A DNA stretch of 64,000 nt from Lentimicrobium sp. L6 (GTDB lineage Bacteria > Bacteroidota > Bacteroidia > Bacteroidales > UBA12170): assembly GCF_013166655.1 (NCBI RefSeq), contig NZ_JABKCA010000019.1, forward strand, positions 1-64,000, read 5' to 3'. The notes beneath the pieces were generated by a model. It was not told the DNA's origin. It ran no database searches and worked only from the letters and a program-made list of their open reading frames with translations. Each line of letters starts with the position of its first letter. The stretch's first letter is position 1. Positions 1-9,360 of the stretch are shown here, piece after piece. A program made the translations under genes and the position numbers.

Positions 1-71
1 GTGCTGATATCAAGGCTGTTGTGATAATCTCAGAATCAATTACTCGCCTGTTTTTAGGTTCTTTAATGCTC

Positions 72-81
72 AATTTCTATT
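72..81. repeat. Target-site duplication, left copy
   Basis: The ten bases AATTTCTATT directly precede the element. The identical ten bases follow it at 1312-1321. ISAs1-family elements usually generate 8-10 bp duplications, so the intact pair marks a single-step and probably recent insertion. Confidence 0.9.
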
Positions 82-99
82 CAGGGCAAACGCATCTAA
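82..99. repeat. ISAs1 terminal inverted repeat, left
   Basis: CAGGGCAAACGCATCTAA is exactly complementary to 1294-1311. The transposase stop codon at 96-98 lies inside this repeat. Confidence 0.92.
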
Positions 100-1198
100 T
101 TTTGATAGCTAAGAAGTTTTAGAAGGTATTCATTACTCCAACCAGCTTTTTTTCTACGGCTTTTGATGCCTACTTTGGAATCATCTTTTTTGAGTAGGTT
201 AAGGGCAATTCTATTAAGAGTTGAATAGTTTTGCGCAGCATTTCCTTGCCTTTTCCTACTAAGATCCTCATTAAATGCGACATCAAGAACCCAGTGGACT
301 TTATTTTCAATTCCCCAATGCTTTCGGATGCCATTAGCGATAACTTCAGCATTATCAAGAGAACTAATGTAATAGCTAATATCGGTTTCTTGTTTTGAAG
401 TTACCTTAAAATACCGGTTACGTTCTATCTTAACAATAGATGTTAATCCTTTCCAATTAGTAGTATTTTCAACTAAGCTTAAATCTGTAATCACGGAACA
501 TTTTCTTGTTTCAATTCTTCCATGACCATAGTCAAGTTCTTCTGATGTATCTATAGATGGTAGCATTTTAAAACTATCTTGAACATCCTCATAGAGCTCT
601 TTTTGATTCCCTTTGACAGACAAAATATAATCGGCTTTTCGACTTATGATTTTTTTTGCAATTGCTTTTTGGCAACCCATTGCATCGATGGTAACGATGC
701 AGCCTTCTAATAGCAATGTATTTAAAAGCTTTGGAATCGCTGTTATTTCATTGGACTTTTCTTCAACTTTTTTTGCCCCAATATCAATTCATTCTTGTCA
801 GCCCAAGCACTGACAATATGTGTTGATGACTTAAAACCTTGCTTTCGTGAGCCTCGCATTGTCTTACCATCTATGCTAACTAGCTCTCCTTGTGTAGATA
901 CATAAACTGACTTTATCCAAGATAAGAAACAACGCTCAAATGCTTCTGTATCTAAAGCTGAGAAAAACCTATTAAAGGTATCATGTGAAGGAATACCATT
1001 GGGCAATTCTAAAAAGCTACTTAACCAATCTTTTTTTAGTTCTCCATAATCTTCCATATCATTCCATGATTCGGCGCCACTCAGAACTGATGATATGGCG
1101 ATGAAAATAATATCTCCTATTAAATGACGCTTTGTTCTATCTACTCGATGATCTTCCATTTTCGAAAAATACGATAAAATATTGATTCCTGAATCCAT
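96..1198 (-). CDS. ISAs1-family DDE transposase, read in two frames joined by a -1 shift
   Basis: Frame A (1198-743, 151 aa) carries the H-repeat-associated N-terminal domain and the first catalytic Asp (VSIDGKTMRGS, D110). Frame B continues in the -1 frame from about 767 to 96 and holds the second Asp (TIDAMGCQ) and the Glu region (HWGIENKVHW followed by LDVAFNED). Joined after residue 144, the product is 367 aa, the normal length for this family. Without the shift, frame A ends nine codons beyond the run (KKLKKSPMK), so neither half has a full DDE triad. The joint lies on seven A residues, forming the heptamer A_AAA_AAG in the zero frame. Either programmed -1 frameshifting makes the full enzyme or the copy is inactivated by a one-base loss; the sequence alone does not decide. 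Confidence 0.85.
767..773 (-). promoter_or_regulatory. Candidate -1 ribosomal slip site (A_AAA_AAG) in the transposase
   Basis: In the zero frame the minus-strand codons are CAA AAA AAG at 775-767. The heptamer A AAA AAG is the classic bacterial -1 slippery sequence. After slippage the next codon is GTT and the reading continues VEEKSNEITAIPKLL into the second half of the transposase. A one-base deletion from an original run of eight A is the simple alternative. Confidence 0.5.
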
Positions 1199-1293
1199 TA
1201 CTTATCTGTTTGAATATCAGGTAAATATACGATATTTATCGCATATAGCAATGATAATTATCTGAAAATGTGAAGATTAAATGTTAAAAATAT

Positions 1294-1311
1294 TTAGATG
1301 CGTTTGCCCTG
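1294..1311. repeat. ISAs1 terminal inverted repeat, right
   Basis: TTAGATGCGTTTGCCCTG is the exact complement of 82-99. It is followed by the right target duplication AATTTCTATT at 1312-1321. Confidence 0.92.
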
Positions 1312-1566
1312 AATTTCTATTAGTAGGTCATCAATTATTGTGTATATTGCTGTTGATTTTTTAATCATATCCTCCAGATTAATTTGTTTCGCTGCAACAA
1401 TTTGGGGGATTTTTTTGTAAAAACATATACTTAACTGATTATCAGGCGTATTTTGTTAAAAACTTTCTTTTTCTTGTTAACATCACAACATCTTCACAAT
1501 TCCATAAACATTTTAAATCAGCAAGATAAGTAGCAACTTGAGTTAATTAATATTAATTTAGAAAAC

Positions 1567-2490
1567 ATGAAAAGAACCATCCTCCTATTAATTGCGATGA
1601 GCACTTTTATATTTAGCGGGTATTGCCAAAATCAGAAATTAACTTTTTCTTCAAACCCTTCCCTATCATTTGAAAAGTATATTTCAGGAGTAAAATATGC
1701 CGAAATAGGCCTTAATCCATTTAACCAAGAACAAGTAGACAATAAAACTGGAATTGCAGGTTTTTATTATTTGGCAAAAAAGTATTTACAGCAAATGGGC
1801 TTTGAATATGTGGCCCTTACTTCCAAAGAAAAAACAGAACTCAGTATTGCCATCAAATCCTATTGTGAATATTCTTTGGTAATGTTTGGAGGTGAAATCA
1901 ATAAAAACTCAGTTTCAGACATGACCATTTCTTTTATCTCATGTAATGGCGATGTCTTTTCTTTTACTTCGGATAAAACCTTTAAATATGGAAAGTTTAC
2001 ACATGTGGAGAACAAACTTGTGGAAGACTGGAAAAGCATTGTAAAATCGAAAGGGATATACAAAGCTTCTAATCAACTTCAGCTCCCTTCCAACCCAACC
2101 ATTTGGACCAGAGAAAAACTAAACCTATACTTTGCTGAAAACAAAGGAAATCTAGACCCAATGGAGGGAATTTATGAAAGAGTTCGTCTTTCATTTGAGG
2201 ATCTTTCAGCAGGTAAATATACAGTGGGTATCATCAAAAACCCTGTTAATGATGGTTTTTTAGTGGTTTATTTATCTGGAGCTAAGAATATTAGCGACTG
2301 GGAAAGTGGTGATGTTAAAGCCATATTCAACAATACTGCTACCAAAGGTTTTTATACTGTTCATTGGGTTGCAAGAGACAAATCTATTTATGAAGATGTT
2401 TATTGTAATACAGAATCTTTGGGGTTTAGTATATTTTCAAGTGGAATGTTACCCATCTCTTATAAATTCATAAAAATGTCTCCAAGGTAA
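1567..2490 (+). CDS. Secreted protein of unknown function
   Basis: The 307-aa protein begins with a clear Sec signal peptide (MKRTILLLIAMSTFIFSGYC, probable cleavage before QNQ around residue 21). The mature part has no transmembrane segment and no motif I recognise. It contains two regions: an N-terminal mixed alpha/beta half (about 25-165) and a C-terminal half starting near NPTIWTREKLNLYF that looks like a separate beta-rich domain. It stands alone, with the broken insertion-sequence region upstream and a convergent kinase gene 46 bp downstream. The exported location is well supported; the function is unknown. Confidence 0.75.
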   Translation: MKRTILLLIAMSTFIFSGYCQNQKLTFSSNPSLSFEKYISGVKYAEIGLNPFNQEQVDNKTGIAGFYYLAKKYLQQMGFEYVALTSKEKTELSIAIKSYCEYSLVMFGGEINKNSVSDMTISFISCNGDVFSFTSDKTFKYGKFTHVENKLVEDWKSIVKSKGIYKASNQLQLPSNPTIWTREKLNLYFAENKGNLDPMEGIYERVRLSFEDLSAGKYTVGIIKNPVNDGFLVVYLSGAKNISDWESGDVKAIFNNTATKGFYTVHWVARDKSIYEDVYCNTESLGFSIFSSGMLPISYKFIKMSPR

Positions 2491-2536
2491 GATAAAGAAT
2501 AAGCGATCTTGATAATAAACTGAATTCTATATTATA

Positions 2537-5130
2537 TTACGATATGGGAATAATGAAGAAAAAATCTGATCCTTTGCCCAATTCACTATGCAAGCCCATC
2601 TCTCCTCCTAGTAGTTCCACATAAGCTTTTGAAATAGTCAGTCCCAAGCCTGAACCTTCATTCACTCTAGAATCATCGGCATCTGCTTGGATAAATCTAT
2701 CAAAGATATGTTCTTGTTTTTCAAGTGGAATTCCAATTCCATTGTCTTTCACATGAAACTCAAAGTATTCATTATTCATTAATGTTATTCTTTGAAACCA
2801 AAACTCAATTATGCCTTTATCACTGTATTTAATGGCATTTTTTATTAAATTGGTAAGAATAGCATATAGTTTTTCTTTATCAGATTGAATGATCGTGCCT
2901 TTATGTTCTTGCGGAATACTTAGCTTTAATTCCATTCCTTTCTTCTCTGTTTCTTTTCTGAAGAAACTATAGAGTAATTGCATTTGCTCATTCAAATTAA
3001 AAGAAGAAATCATCACCTCTATCTGTCCTGCCTCAATCTTAGAAATATCAATTAAATCGTTAATGATATCTAGTAAGTGAGTTCCAGACCGATTAATTAC
3101 TTTGATATATTCCTCTTGTTCAACTTTAGTTAAATCAGGCTCCTTTAATAAACTAGCAAAACCTAAGATGCCATTCATTGGGGTTCTAATTTCATGACTC
3201 ATATTAGCTAAAAAAGCGGATTTTAGTCGATCACTTTCTTCTGCCTTCATTAAGGCATTAATCAAGTGTTCTTCTGCTCTTTTTCTATGTATCAGCATGC
3301 TTATTTGATCTGAAATAAATTCTAGCATTTCCAAATCAGAATCATCATAGGCCAATTCATTTGCATAGCTTTGAACTGCTATTACACCAATTACTTTTTT
3401 ATCTATTTTTACAGGAACGCCCATCCAAATTAATGATGTCTTACCAAAAAGGTGAATTTCACCATCAGAAGCTAACTGACTTATCTTTTGACTATTGGCT
3501 AATAATGGTAATTGAGTTTTAATCACATAATGAGTTAATGTATTTCCTTCTAGAAAGGATTTATCATCTTCAAATTCATCTTTTAAATAAGGAATAGTAA
3601 TTTCATTATTGCTATTATTATATAGCGCCAGATAAAAATTTGAGGCATCTATACTTGTATTCAACTCTTTATGAATAATACCAACAAACTGGCCTAAATC
3701 TTTGCTATAGTTAGCTGCATTTGAAATATTAAGAATAATTTGTCTGATATTGTCTTGCCTTTTATGTTCCGTAATATCCTTTGCAAAACTAATCATGCCT
3801 ATAATCTGATCATCACTAAAAATAGGTGCTGTATTTACCAAAAGCGTTAATAGCTTTTGATGATTTGTTTTTAGTTTGAATTCATAATTTACTGATTCTC
3901 CATTTAAATTCTTCAAAACAACTTCTTGCAAAAAAGCTAATTCTTCTGCCAATACTAATGGGCTAAAATGATTACCATACCATTCCTCACGTATAAGTCC
4001 CGTTTGCTCTACCGCTCGATCGTTGATAAAAGTAATTTTTCCTTCAAGGTCTAACATCCAAATAAAATCATTAGATGTTTCAATCATGGTACGGTACTTT
4101 TCTTCACTTTCACGTAGTATTTTTTCAGCAAGTTTTCTTTTTCTCTCCTCTTTTAGAAAAGCCCTTATTTTTGAGCTTGAGTAAAAAAAGTATAATATAA
4201 ATAGGAAAAGTACTGAGAAAATGAGAATAAGCCTATTACGTAGTTGATGTAATTCAGAATAAATATCCTCTTCTTCATATGAAATGATAATGGTCCAGTA
4301 TGTATTCCCAATAGGAGTTCTATAAAAGACCATATGCTTCTTTTGAACCTCTTCCTCTTTCAATAACACTTGTTGATGATGACTAATTATTGTTCCTGAA
4401 CTATCCTTTTTTATAACCTTGCTAAATTTTATCGCTTCATCTTCAAAATTGCAATTCTCAAGATATGATCTTCCCAAATGCTCTTTATATGGACAATATA
4501 TCTCTATCAAATCTTTACTGAGCAGCCATATTACGCCAGTTTCTCTAATTTTTACTTTTTGAAAATAACGCTGTCCTAACTTATCAATTGGTATTAAAAT
4601 AGCAATGCTTCCTATAAATCTGGCCTTATCAAAAATGGGAACATGCATAGCAATACAAAGATATCCTTGAACAGCTTGAAACACATCACTAATAACTATT
4701 TTTTGTGTTTTCAGAACCAACTCTACATGTTTTTGATAAGAAATATCTTTCCCTATTGATAAACTATCATAGGGAAAGGTATATTGGATAATTCCATTGG
4801 AGTCTACTCTAGTAATAGCAGATATAAGATTTTTTCGATTGTTAAAATAGCTTTTAAAAAGAGCACTACCTTCTGCATCAAAATCTTTTATACTTTCAAG
4901 TTCGGAAATAAAAGTGATTTCCGATTGATAATCATTAAAGAAAGATGTAATTCCTTGAGCTGCTGTTTGAGCAAGAGTTATTTGTTCTGTATTAAAATCA
5001 TTGATTGTTCCTTCTTCCTTTTTTCATATGCCAGATGGAAAAGAAGATAAAACACGAGCATTAATACAGGTATAATAAAATACCTTATTGAAAGCTTTGA
5101 ATTGATTCTATTATAATATCGTTTTATCAT
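2537..5130 (-). CDS. Membrane sensor histidine kinase (Cache-PAS-GAF-HisKA-HATPase), frameshifted near its N-terminus
   Basis: The main frame (4720-2537) encodes the end of a periplasmic Cache-like sensor, a membrane helix (LILIFSVLFLFILYFF), a PAS domain, a GAF domain, the phospho-acceptor motif NMSHEIRTPMNGILGF, the N-box NLIKNAIKYS, and the DNGIGI and GSGLGL ATP-lid motifs. Catalytic residues are intact. The N-terminus lies upstream in another frame: ATG at 5130 starts MIKRYYNRINSKLSIRYFII and a first membrane helix. The protein continues correctly (EGTINDFNTEQITLAQTAAQ...) only if one A is added to the six-A run at 5019-5024. Restored length would be about 864 aa. No receiver domain is attached. 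As sequenced, only the internal fragment is open, so this is a recent mutation, a phase-variable run or a sequencing indel. Confidence 0.8.
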
Positions 5131-5246
5131 TTATATTTATAAAGATAGTATTTATCTGATAACCAAACCAGCATAAGCGAATATAATGATAAATTATGAA
5201 TAGATTTTACATTTTAATGAGTAGTTCACAATTAAATCAAAAATCT

Positions 5247-5254
5247 TAATTTTG
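5247..5254 (+). promoter_or_regulatory. Bacteroidota-type -7 box
   Basis: TAATTTTG matches TAnnTTTG and lies 32 bp before the start codon of the PNPOx-like gene at 5286. No clear -33 TTTG box is present at the expected distance. Confidence 0.4.
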
Positions 5255-5285
5255 CAATAAGCATCAAACAAAAAACTAAGCAGAT

Positions 5286-5819
5286 ATGAAAACGAAAATC
5301 AATTTCTCATGCATACTCATTACGCTATTGTTTTCATTTATTGGCCTTACTTCTATACTTGCCCAAAATACAAATTCAGAGGAGGATAAAAATAAAAACA
5401 TTGCTCTAGAAATCATCAACCAAGCTAGCACTTGTGCATTAATTACTATTGATCAAGATGGTCAGCCAATAGCTCGAATGATGCAAACCCTGCCCACAGA
5501 AAAGGACTTTATCATTTGGTTGGCAACAAATCCTAAAACAAGAAAAGCCGAACATATCAAAGCAAATGAAAAAGTAAGTATCTATTATACTGAAGTCAAT
5601 TCAACAGGGTATGTCAGTATTCAAGGAATAGCAGAATTAGTAAATGATTTGGAAACAAAAAAAGCACGCTGGAAAGAAGGCTGGAAAGCCTATTATCAAA
5701 ACATGGAAACAGATATGGTTTTAATTAAAATCATGCCCATTTCAATGGAATTGGTGAGTTATAGCAAAGGCGTGATCAGTAAAGAAGAAAACTGGGGAGC
5801 AACTAAACTTAAATTCTAA
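5286..5819 (+). CDS. Exported pyridoxamine 5'-phosphate oxidase-like (FMN-binding split-barrel) protein
   Basis: The 177-aa protein starts with a Sec signal peptide of about 26 residues (ending SILAQ). The rest has the layout of the PNPOx-like split barrel of the general-stress-protein-26 group: an opening helix (ALEIINQASTCALITIDQDG), the strand ARMMQTLPTEKDFIIWLATN, the segment TRKAEHIKANEKVSIYY, then VSIQGIAELV. Members usually bind FMN or a related flavin and are cytoplasmic, so export is unusual. Substrate and cofactor cannot be told from sequence. It lies between two sensor kinase genes that run on the opposite strand. Confidence 0.7.
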   Translation: MKTKINFSCILITLLFSFIGLTSILAQNTNSEEDKNKNIALEIINQASTCALITIDQDGQPIARMMQTLPTEKDFIIWLATNPKTRKAEHIKANEKVSIYYTEVNSTGYVSIQGIAELVNDLETKKARWKEGWKAYYQNMETDMVLIKIMPISMELVSYSKGVISKEENWGATKLKF

Positions 5820-5824
5820 ACTCA

Positions 5825-7207
5825 TTAATAAGATGGTAAACGCACGATAAATTCACTCCCTTTATCAGGAATACTGGTTACCGAAATATTTCCACCGTTT
5901 TTTTCTACAAATTCTTTGCACAGTATTAAGCCCAATCCAGTGCCTTGCTCAAAATTGGTACCTGGAGTGGAGATATTCTTATCAATCTGAAATAGTGAAT
6001 CCACATGCTTTCTGCTCATTCCTAGACCAGGATCGATAAACTTAATAATAACAGCATCTTGATTGCTTTCGAGAATAATTTCGACGATTCCTTTTTTGGT
6101 AAATTTAATCGCATTTGAGATTAAATTCATCACTGTAGAATTTATCATATGCTCATCTGCCAAAACAATATAACTAAGCGCCTCTTTATATTCAAATTTT
6201 ATTGACAAACCCTTGCTTAAAATCTGGGCTTCTACTAAATTCACATTCTCTTCAATAAGCTCTTTTAAATCCAATTTAACAGGAACATATGATATATCAT
6301 TAGATTGAAGACGAGCCCATTCTAATAAGTTTAATAATAGTTGATATGACTTTTTAGATGAGGAATTTAACACATCAATATATTGTAATATTTCAGGATC
6401 ATCAATTTTTTGTTTTGCTTCCATCAACACATTACTAACACCTAAAATTGAATTAAAAGGATTTTTCAAATCATGTGAGATAATTGAGAAGAATCGGTCT
6501 TTTGTAGCATTCAGTTCCTGTAAACTTTGAGCCTTTCTTTCTAACTCAAACTTATGCTCCTCAATTTCACTTTGTTGGGCTAAAATCTCTTCTTGTTTAT
6601 TCATTAAAAGCATATTCTGTTTCTCCAACTTTCCATTTGCCCGAGTATACATATTATAATATATGTTTAGATAAATAATAATACCAGCTACCGAAAATGA
6701 AAAACCTAAAACCATATCCATATACTGAGCATGTTCATCAACATAAGGAATGATCAGCTGAGGATAAAGGTAACCTACCACCAAAGAAATTAAACTTGAA
6801 GCTATCAACATGGCTATTAAAACTACTCTGGTAGTTCCGGTAAATACCACATGAATAGCCACTAACATTAAGGGAATAAAGTATTGTATAGAACCATTGC
6901 TCCCTCCAGTAGAAAACCATAAAACCGGCAAAAAGATAAAAACGATAAAGCCAAGAGTTAGCATTTCAATAGCAGGATATCGTTTTCGCTTAAACCTTGT
7001 AAAATAATAGGCTATGCTGCAAACTATTAAGCTTAATAGCGCCATCACAATGGATATCCAGTGTAAGTCGAGAAGGAAATTAGACAGTGCCGCTAAACCC
7101 GAAAATAGAATCCCTATGGCTAGGGTAATATTGAGCAGCTGATGCCTAAGGTCAATTACTCTATCATCACCAGATATATAATTTATAATAACTTTTGTAA
7201 AGTTCAT
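5825..7207 (-). CDS. Membrane-bound sensor histidine kinase
   Basis: The N-terminal 190 residues contain about six hydrophobic helices with short loops and no large periplasmic domain, so the sensor is probably intramembrane. A coiled-coil linker (about 195-235) leads to the HisKA motif FFSIISHDLKNPFNSILG with the phospho-acceptor His. The ATPase domain has NLISNAIKFT, DPGLGMS and GTGLGLILCKEFVEKNGG. All catalytic motifs are present and there is no receiver domain. No response regulator lies nearby, so it is an orphan kinase. It ends 5 bp from the convergent PNPOx-like gene. Confidence 0.9.
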   Translation of the reverse strand: MNFTKVIINYISGDDRVIDLRHQLLNITLAIGILFSGLAALSNFLLDLHWISIVMALLSLIVCSIAYYFTRFKRKRYPAIEMLTLGFIVFIFLPVLWFSTGGSNGSIQYFIPLMLVAIHVVFTGTTRVVLIAMLIASSLISLVVGYLYPQLIIPYVDEHAQYMDMVLGFSFSVAGIIIYLNIYYNMYTRANGKLEKQNMLLMNKQEEILAQQSEIEEHKFELERKAQSLQELNATKDRFFSIISHDLKNPFNSILGVSNVLMEAKQKIDDPEILQYIDVLNSSSKKSYQLLLNLLEWARLQSNDISYVPVKLDLKELIEENVNLVEAQILSKGLSIKFEYKEALSYIVLADEHMINSTVMNLISNAIKFTKKGIVEIILESNQDAVIIKFIDPGLGMSRKHVDSLFQIDKNISTPGTNFEQGTGLGLILCKEFVEKNGGNISVTSIPDKGSEFIVRLPSY

Positions 7208-7378
7208 TAATGATTGTGATTATTGTAGATAGGAATAATTGATCGTAATGGTTTGATAAAATTAAGCTATTTTTTTTCCAATTACAAGGGAATATCACCT
7301 AATTAACCTAATATTCAAATACTAACATATCATTCACATTTATTTTACTATCTTCGTAAACCATATAAAACATATATC

Positions 7379-8809
7379 ATGATTACTAAATTTATTTCCT
7401 CTTATATTATAGTTCTATTCGCTATCCTTTTAGTTTCATCTATCAGTTATACAAAAGCACAAGAAGGAGAATGGTCAACACCTATCCCAATCACAGATTC
7501 ATTAACAAACAATAGCAATCCAGTAATGATTAGAATCACTCACCGAGATTTTGTATTTTATGAAAAGCAAACCAGTGAGAATAGCTATAGCATTTTTATG
7601 CGGAATATCACTGAAATGAGTGAAGCTATTGAAGTTTTGAATCAGGAGAATGTCTCTTTTAGGAACCCTCAGATCATTAAATTCTCAGGCTATCCAAATG
7701 ACCCCGACACCCTGTTTTATCTAGTTTTTGAGAGTGATTTAACAACTAATGGCATATTCAATATCTATTATTCAAAATATTCTCAAGATGGTAACTTCAG
7801 TGCACCTGAAAGCTTAGAAATTGGATATACCAGTTGTCAGGACTTGAAAATAATGGGCAGGAATTTAGTTTGGGAAAGAGGTGGAAATATTGAAACCACT
7901 TATTTAGATGGAAACAGCTCTAATTATTATTTCCATCCTATTATGACCATTGATGAGGGAGGATGCTCAAACCCATGTATCAGTGAGTCTGAAATCATTT
8001 ATCTAAAAGAAATAAATGATGAAAACAATATTTACCGAAGCACTTGGAATTATCCTTTGGGAGAATGGCATGAGTCAATCGGATTTTTTGATGGCATAAA
8101 TTCTTCACTTTCTATATTAACACTTGATATTACGGAAGAAGTGGTATTTCTTTGGGAATCTCTTGAAAATGGAATATGGAAACCTTATGCTTATGATGTT
8201 ATGGGAGAAGAAATAGAAAGTTTAGAATTATTTAGCGAAACTAAAACAACTCCAGATGCCGTTTTATTTGATGTCATAATTAAGAAGAAAAAAAAAGATA
8301 TTTGGTTTAATTATTTCGCATATACTTTTAATGATAATGAAAATTCGGATATTTTTGTAAATAACCTTTGGTCTGGTTATCAATATTGCTTTAATATTTC
8401 TCAGTCTTCGGCAATAGACTCAAAACCTAGATTATTCTACCTTCCTTCAGATTATCTATACACTACCTATCTTACCTTTCAGTCTGAAAGAAATAATAAA
8501 CAACAATTATTTATGTCCAAAGTATCCTTTTGGCTTGGAGAAAATGAATTGGCAAATCACAATAATAGCCTGACTATCTCCCCCAACCCCATTACTCATC
8601 AAACTCAAATCACCACTACACTTTCGAGTGCCGAAAATCTGAAAATAGAGATTTATAGTTCAACAGGAGTTTTAATCGAAACCCACCCCTTAAAAAACAC
8701 CCAAACTACCATTTGGACGCCATCAAAGGATTTGAAAAATGGCGTTTATATTATTAATTTAAAATCTGATTTAGAAAGTATTAGAAAAAAAGTAATTTTA
8801 CAGAGGTAA
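7379..8809 (+). CDS. Secreted protein with C-terminal type IX secretion sorting domain
   Basis: The 476-aa protein has an N-terminal signal segment (to about residue 28, TKAQ) and a long beta-rich region that reads like a propeller or repeat fold of short strands (FVFYEKQ, DTLFYLVFESD, IFNIYYSKYSQDG, NIETTYLDG). The last 80 residues are a typical Por-secretion C-terminal domain: LTISPNPITHQTQITTT, LKIEIYSSTGVLIET, DLKNGVYIINLKS and a basic end (IRKKVILQR). Such domains route cargo through T9SS, and porQ at 31884 shows the system is present. The passenger function is not recognisable. A weak -7 box (TATCTTCG, 7349-7356) precedes it. Confidence 0.85.
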   Translation: MITKFISSYIIVLFAILLVSSISYTKAQEGEWSTPIPITDSLTNNSNPVMIRITHRDFVFYEKQTSENSYSIFMRNITEMSEAIEVLNQENVSFRNPQIIKFSGYPNDPDTLFYLVFESDLTTNGIFNIYYSKYSQDGNFSAPESLEIGYTSCQDLKIMGRNLVWERGGNIETTYLDGNSSNYYFHPIMTIDEGGCSNPCISESEIIYLKEINDENNIYRSTWNYPLGEWHESIGFFDGINSSLSILTLDITEEVVFLWESLENGIWKPYAYDVMGEEIESLELFSETKTTPDAVLFDVIIKKKKKDIWFNYFAYTFNDNENSDIFVNNLWSGYQYCFNISQSSAIDSKPRLFYLPSDYLYTTYLTFQSERNNKQQLFMSKVSFWLGENELANHNNSLTISPNPITHQTQITTTLSSAENLKIEIYSSTGVLIETHPLKNTQTTIWTPSKDLKNGVYIINLKSDLESIRKKVILQR

Positions 8810-8829
8810 ATCGATAAATGCTTTTTTGA

Positions 8830-9312
8830 ATGAAAATAAATATTCGGCCAATTCAAGAATCTGATAATCCAGAACTCTCTAAAATCATTAAAGGAGTTTT
8901 TGAGGAGTTTGATGCTCCAAAAGAAGGGACTGTTTATGTAGATCCCACTACAGATGATTTATTTAGTCTGTTCCAAGAAAAACGCTCCGCTTGTTTTGTG
9001 GGTGAAATAGATGGACAAGTGATGGGAGCATGCGGTATATTTCCTACTTTAGGTTTAGATAAAGATTGCTGTGAGTTGGTGAAATTCTATTTACATAAAG
9101 AGGCAAGAGGATTGGGCCTTGGAAAACAATTAATGGAGCAATGTCATGTTTCTGCCAAAGAATTAAAATACCAAAAAATATACTTAGAGAGTTTCCCTGA
9201 GTTTGGAAAAGCAGTTGGCATGTACAAAATGGCGGGCTATAAATATATCGTTCAAGCTCTAGGGAATACTGGTCACTTTGGCTGTAGCATATTTATGATT
9301 AAAGACATATAA
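8830..9312 (+). CDS. GNAT-family N-acetyltransferase
   Basis: The 160-aa protein has the GNAT layout: an N-terminal strand (MKINIRPIQESDNPELSKII), the central CoA-binding motif A (KFYLHKEARGLGLGKQLMEQC, with the RGLGLGK pyrophosphate loop) and the C-terminal GMYKMAGYKYI region. The acyl acceptor is unknown. It starts 20 bp after the T9SS cargo gene, and a hairpin separates it from the next gene. Confidence 0.88.
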   Translation: MKINIRPIQESDNPELSKIIKGVFEEFDAPKEGTVYVDPTTDDLFSLFQEKRSACFVGEIDGQVMGACGIFPTLGLDKDCCELVKFYLHKEARGLGLGKQLMEQCHVSAKELKYQKIYLESFPEFGKAVGMYKMAGYKYIVQALGNTGHFGCSIFMIKDI

Positions 9313-9315
9313 CAA

Positions 9316-9343
9316 ATTGATTTTCAGATTTGAGAAAATCAAT
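9316..9343 (+). other. Intergenic hairpin
   Basis: ATTGATTTTC (9316-9325) pairs perfectly with GAAAATCAAT (9334-9343) around an 8-base loop. It has no following T-tract, so it may be a weak terminator or an mRNA-stability element between the GNAT gene and the membrane-protein gene. Confidence 0.35.
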
Positions 9344-9360
9344 CATATAAATATATCATT

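Larger units (their letters stand above)
82..1311 (-). mobile_element. ISAs1-family insertion sequence (1230 bp), complete ends
   Basis: A 1230-bp element is bounded by perfect 18-bp terminal inverted repeats (CAGGGCAAACGCATCTAA at 82-99 and its complement at 1294-1311) and by a perfect 10-bp direct duplication. It encodes one ISAs1/H-repeat-associated type transposase on the minus strand, split by a -1 shift in an A-run. The length and the duplication size fit the family. It sits inside an older transposase remnant. A 160-bp element at 22556-22715 has related ends and also a 10-bp duplication, so this IS is the likely mobiliser of that derivative. Confidence 0.9.
1..1368 (-). pseudogene. Remnant of an older transposase gene (IS982-like), interrupted by the ISAs1 element
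   Basis: Removing the insertion at 82-1311 and one copy of its target duplication joins minus-strand 1368-1322 to 81-1. The joined reading begins with ATG at 1368 (MIKKSTAIYTIIDDLL...), preceded by GGAGGAT, and continues IEIEH. It then hits TAA, but a one-base shift gives KEPKNRRVIDSEIITTALIS up to the window edge. The pattern of a short IDD segment, a basic stretch and DSEIITTALIS resembles the N-terminus of IS982-type DDE transposases; that family call is from memory of the family. The rest lies outside the window. It is doubly broken, by the frameshift and by the insertion, so it cannot make a working transposase. Confidence 0.45.

Noticed and set aside
5019-5024. Programmed frameshift in the sensor kinase
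   Set aside because: The zero-frame context GAA AAA AGG does not form a canonical X_XXY_YYZ slip site, so mutation, slippage or sequencing error is more likely.
4784-5050. Plus-strand ORF of 88 aa
   Set aside because: It runs opposite to the N-terminal coding region of the frameshifted sensor kinase, whose restored translation there is a convincing Cache/membrane sequence.
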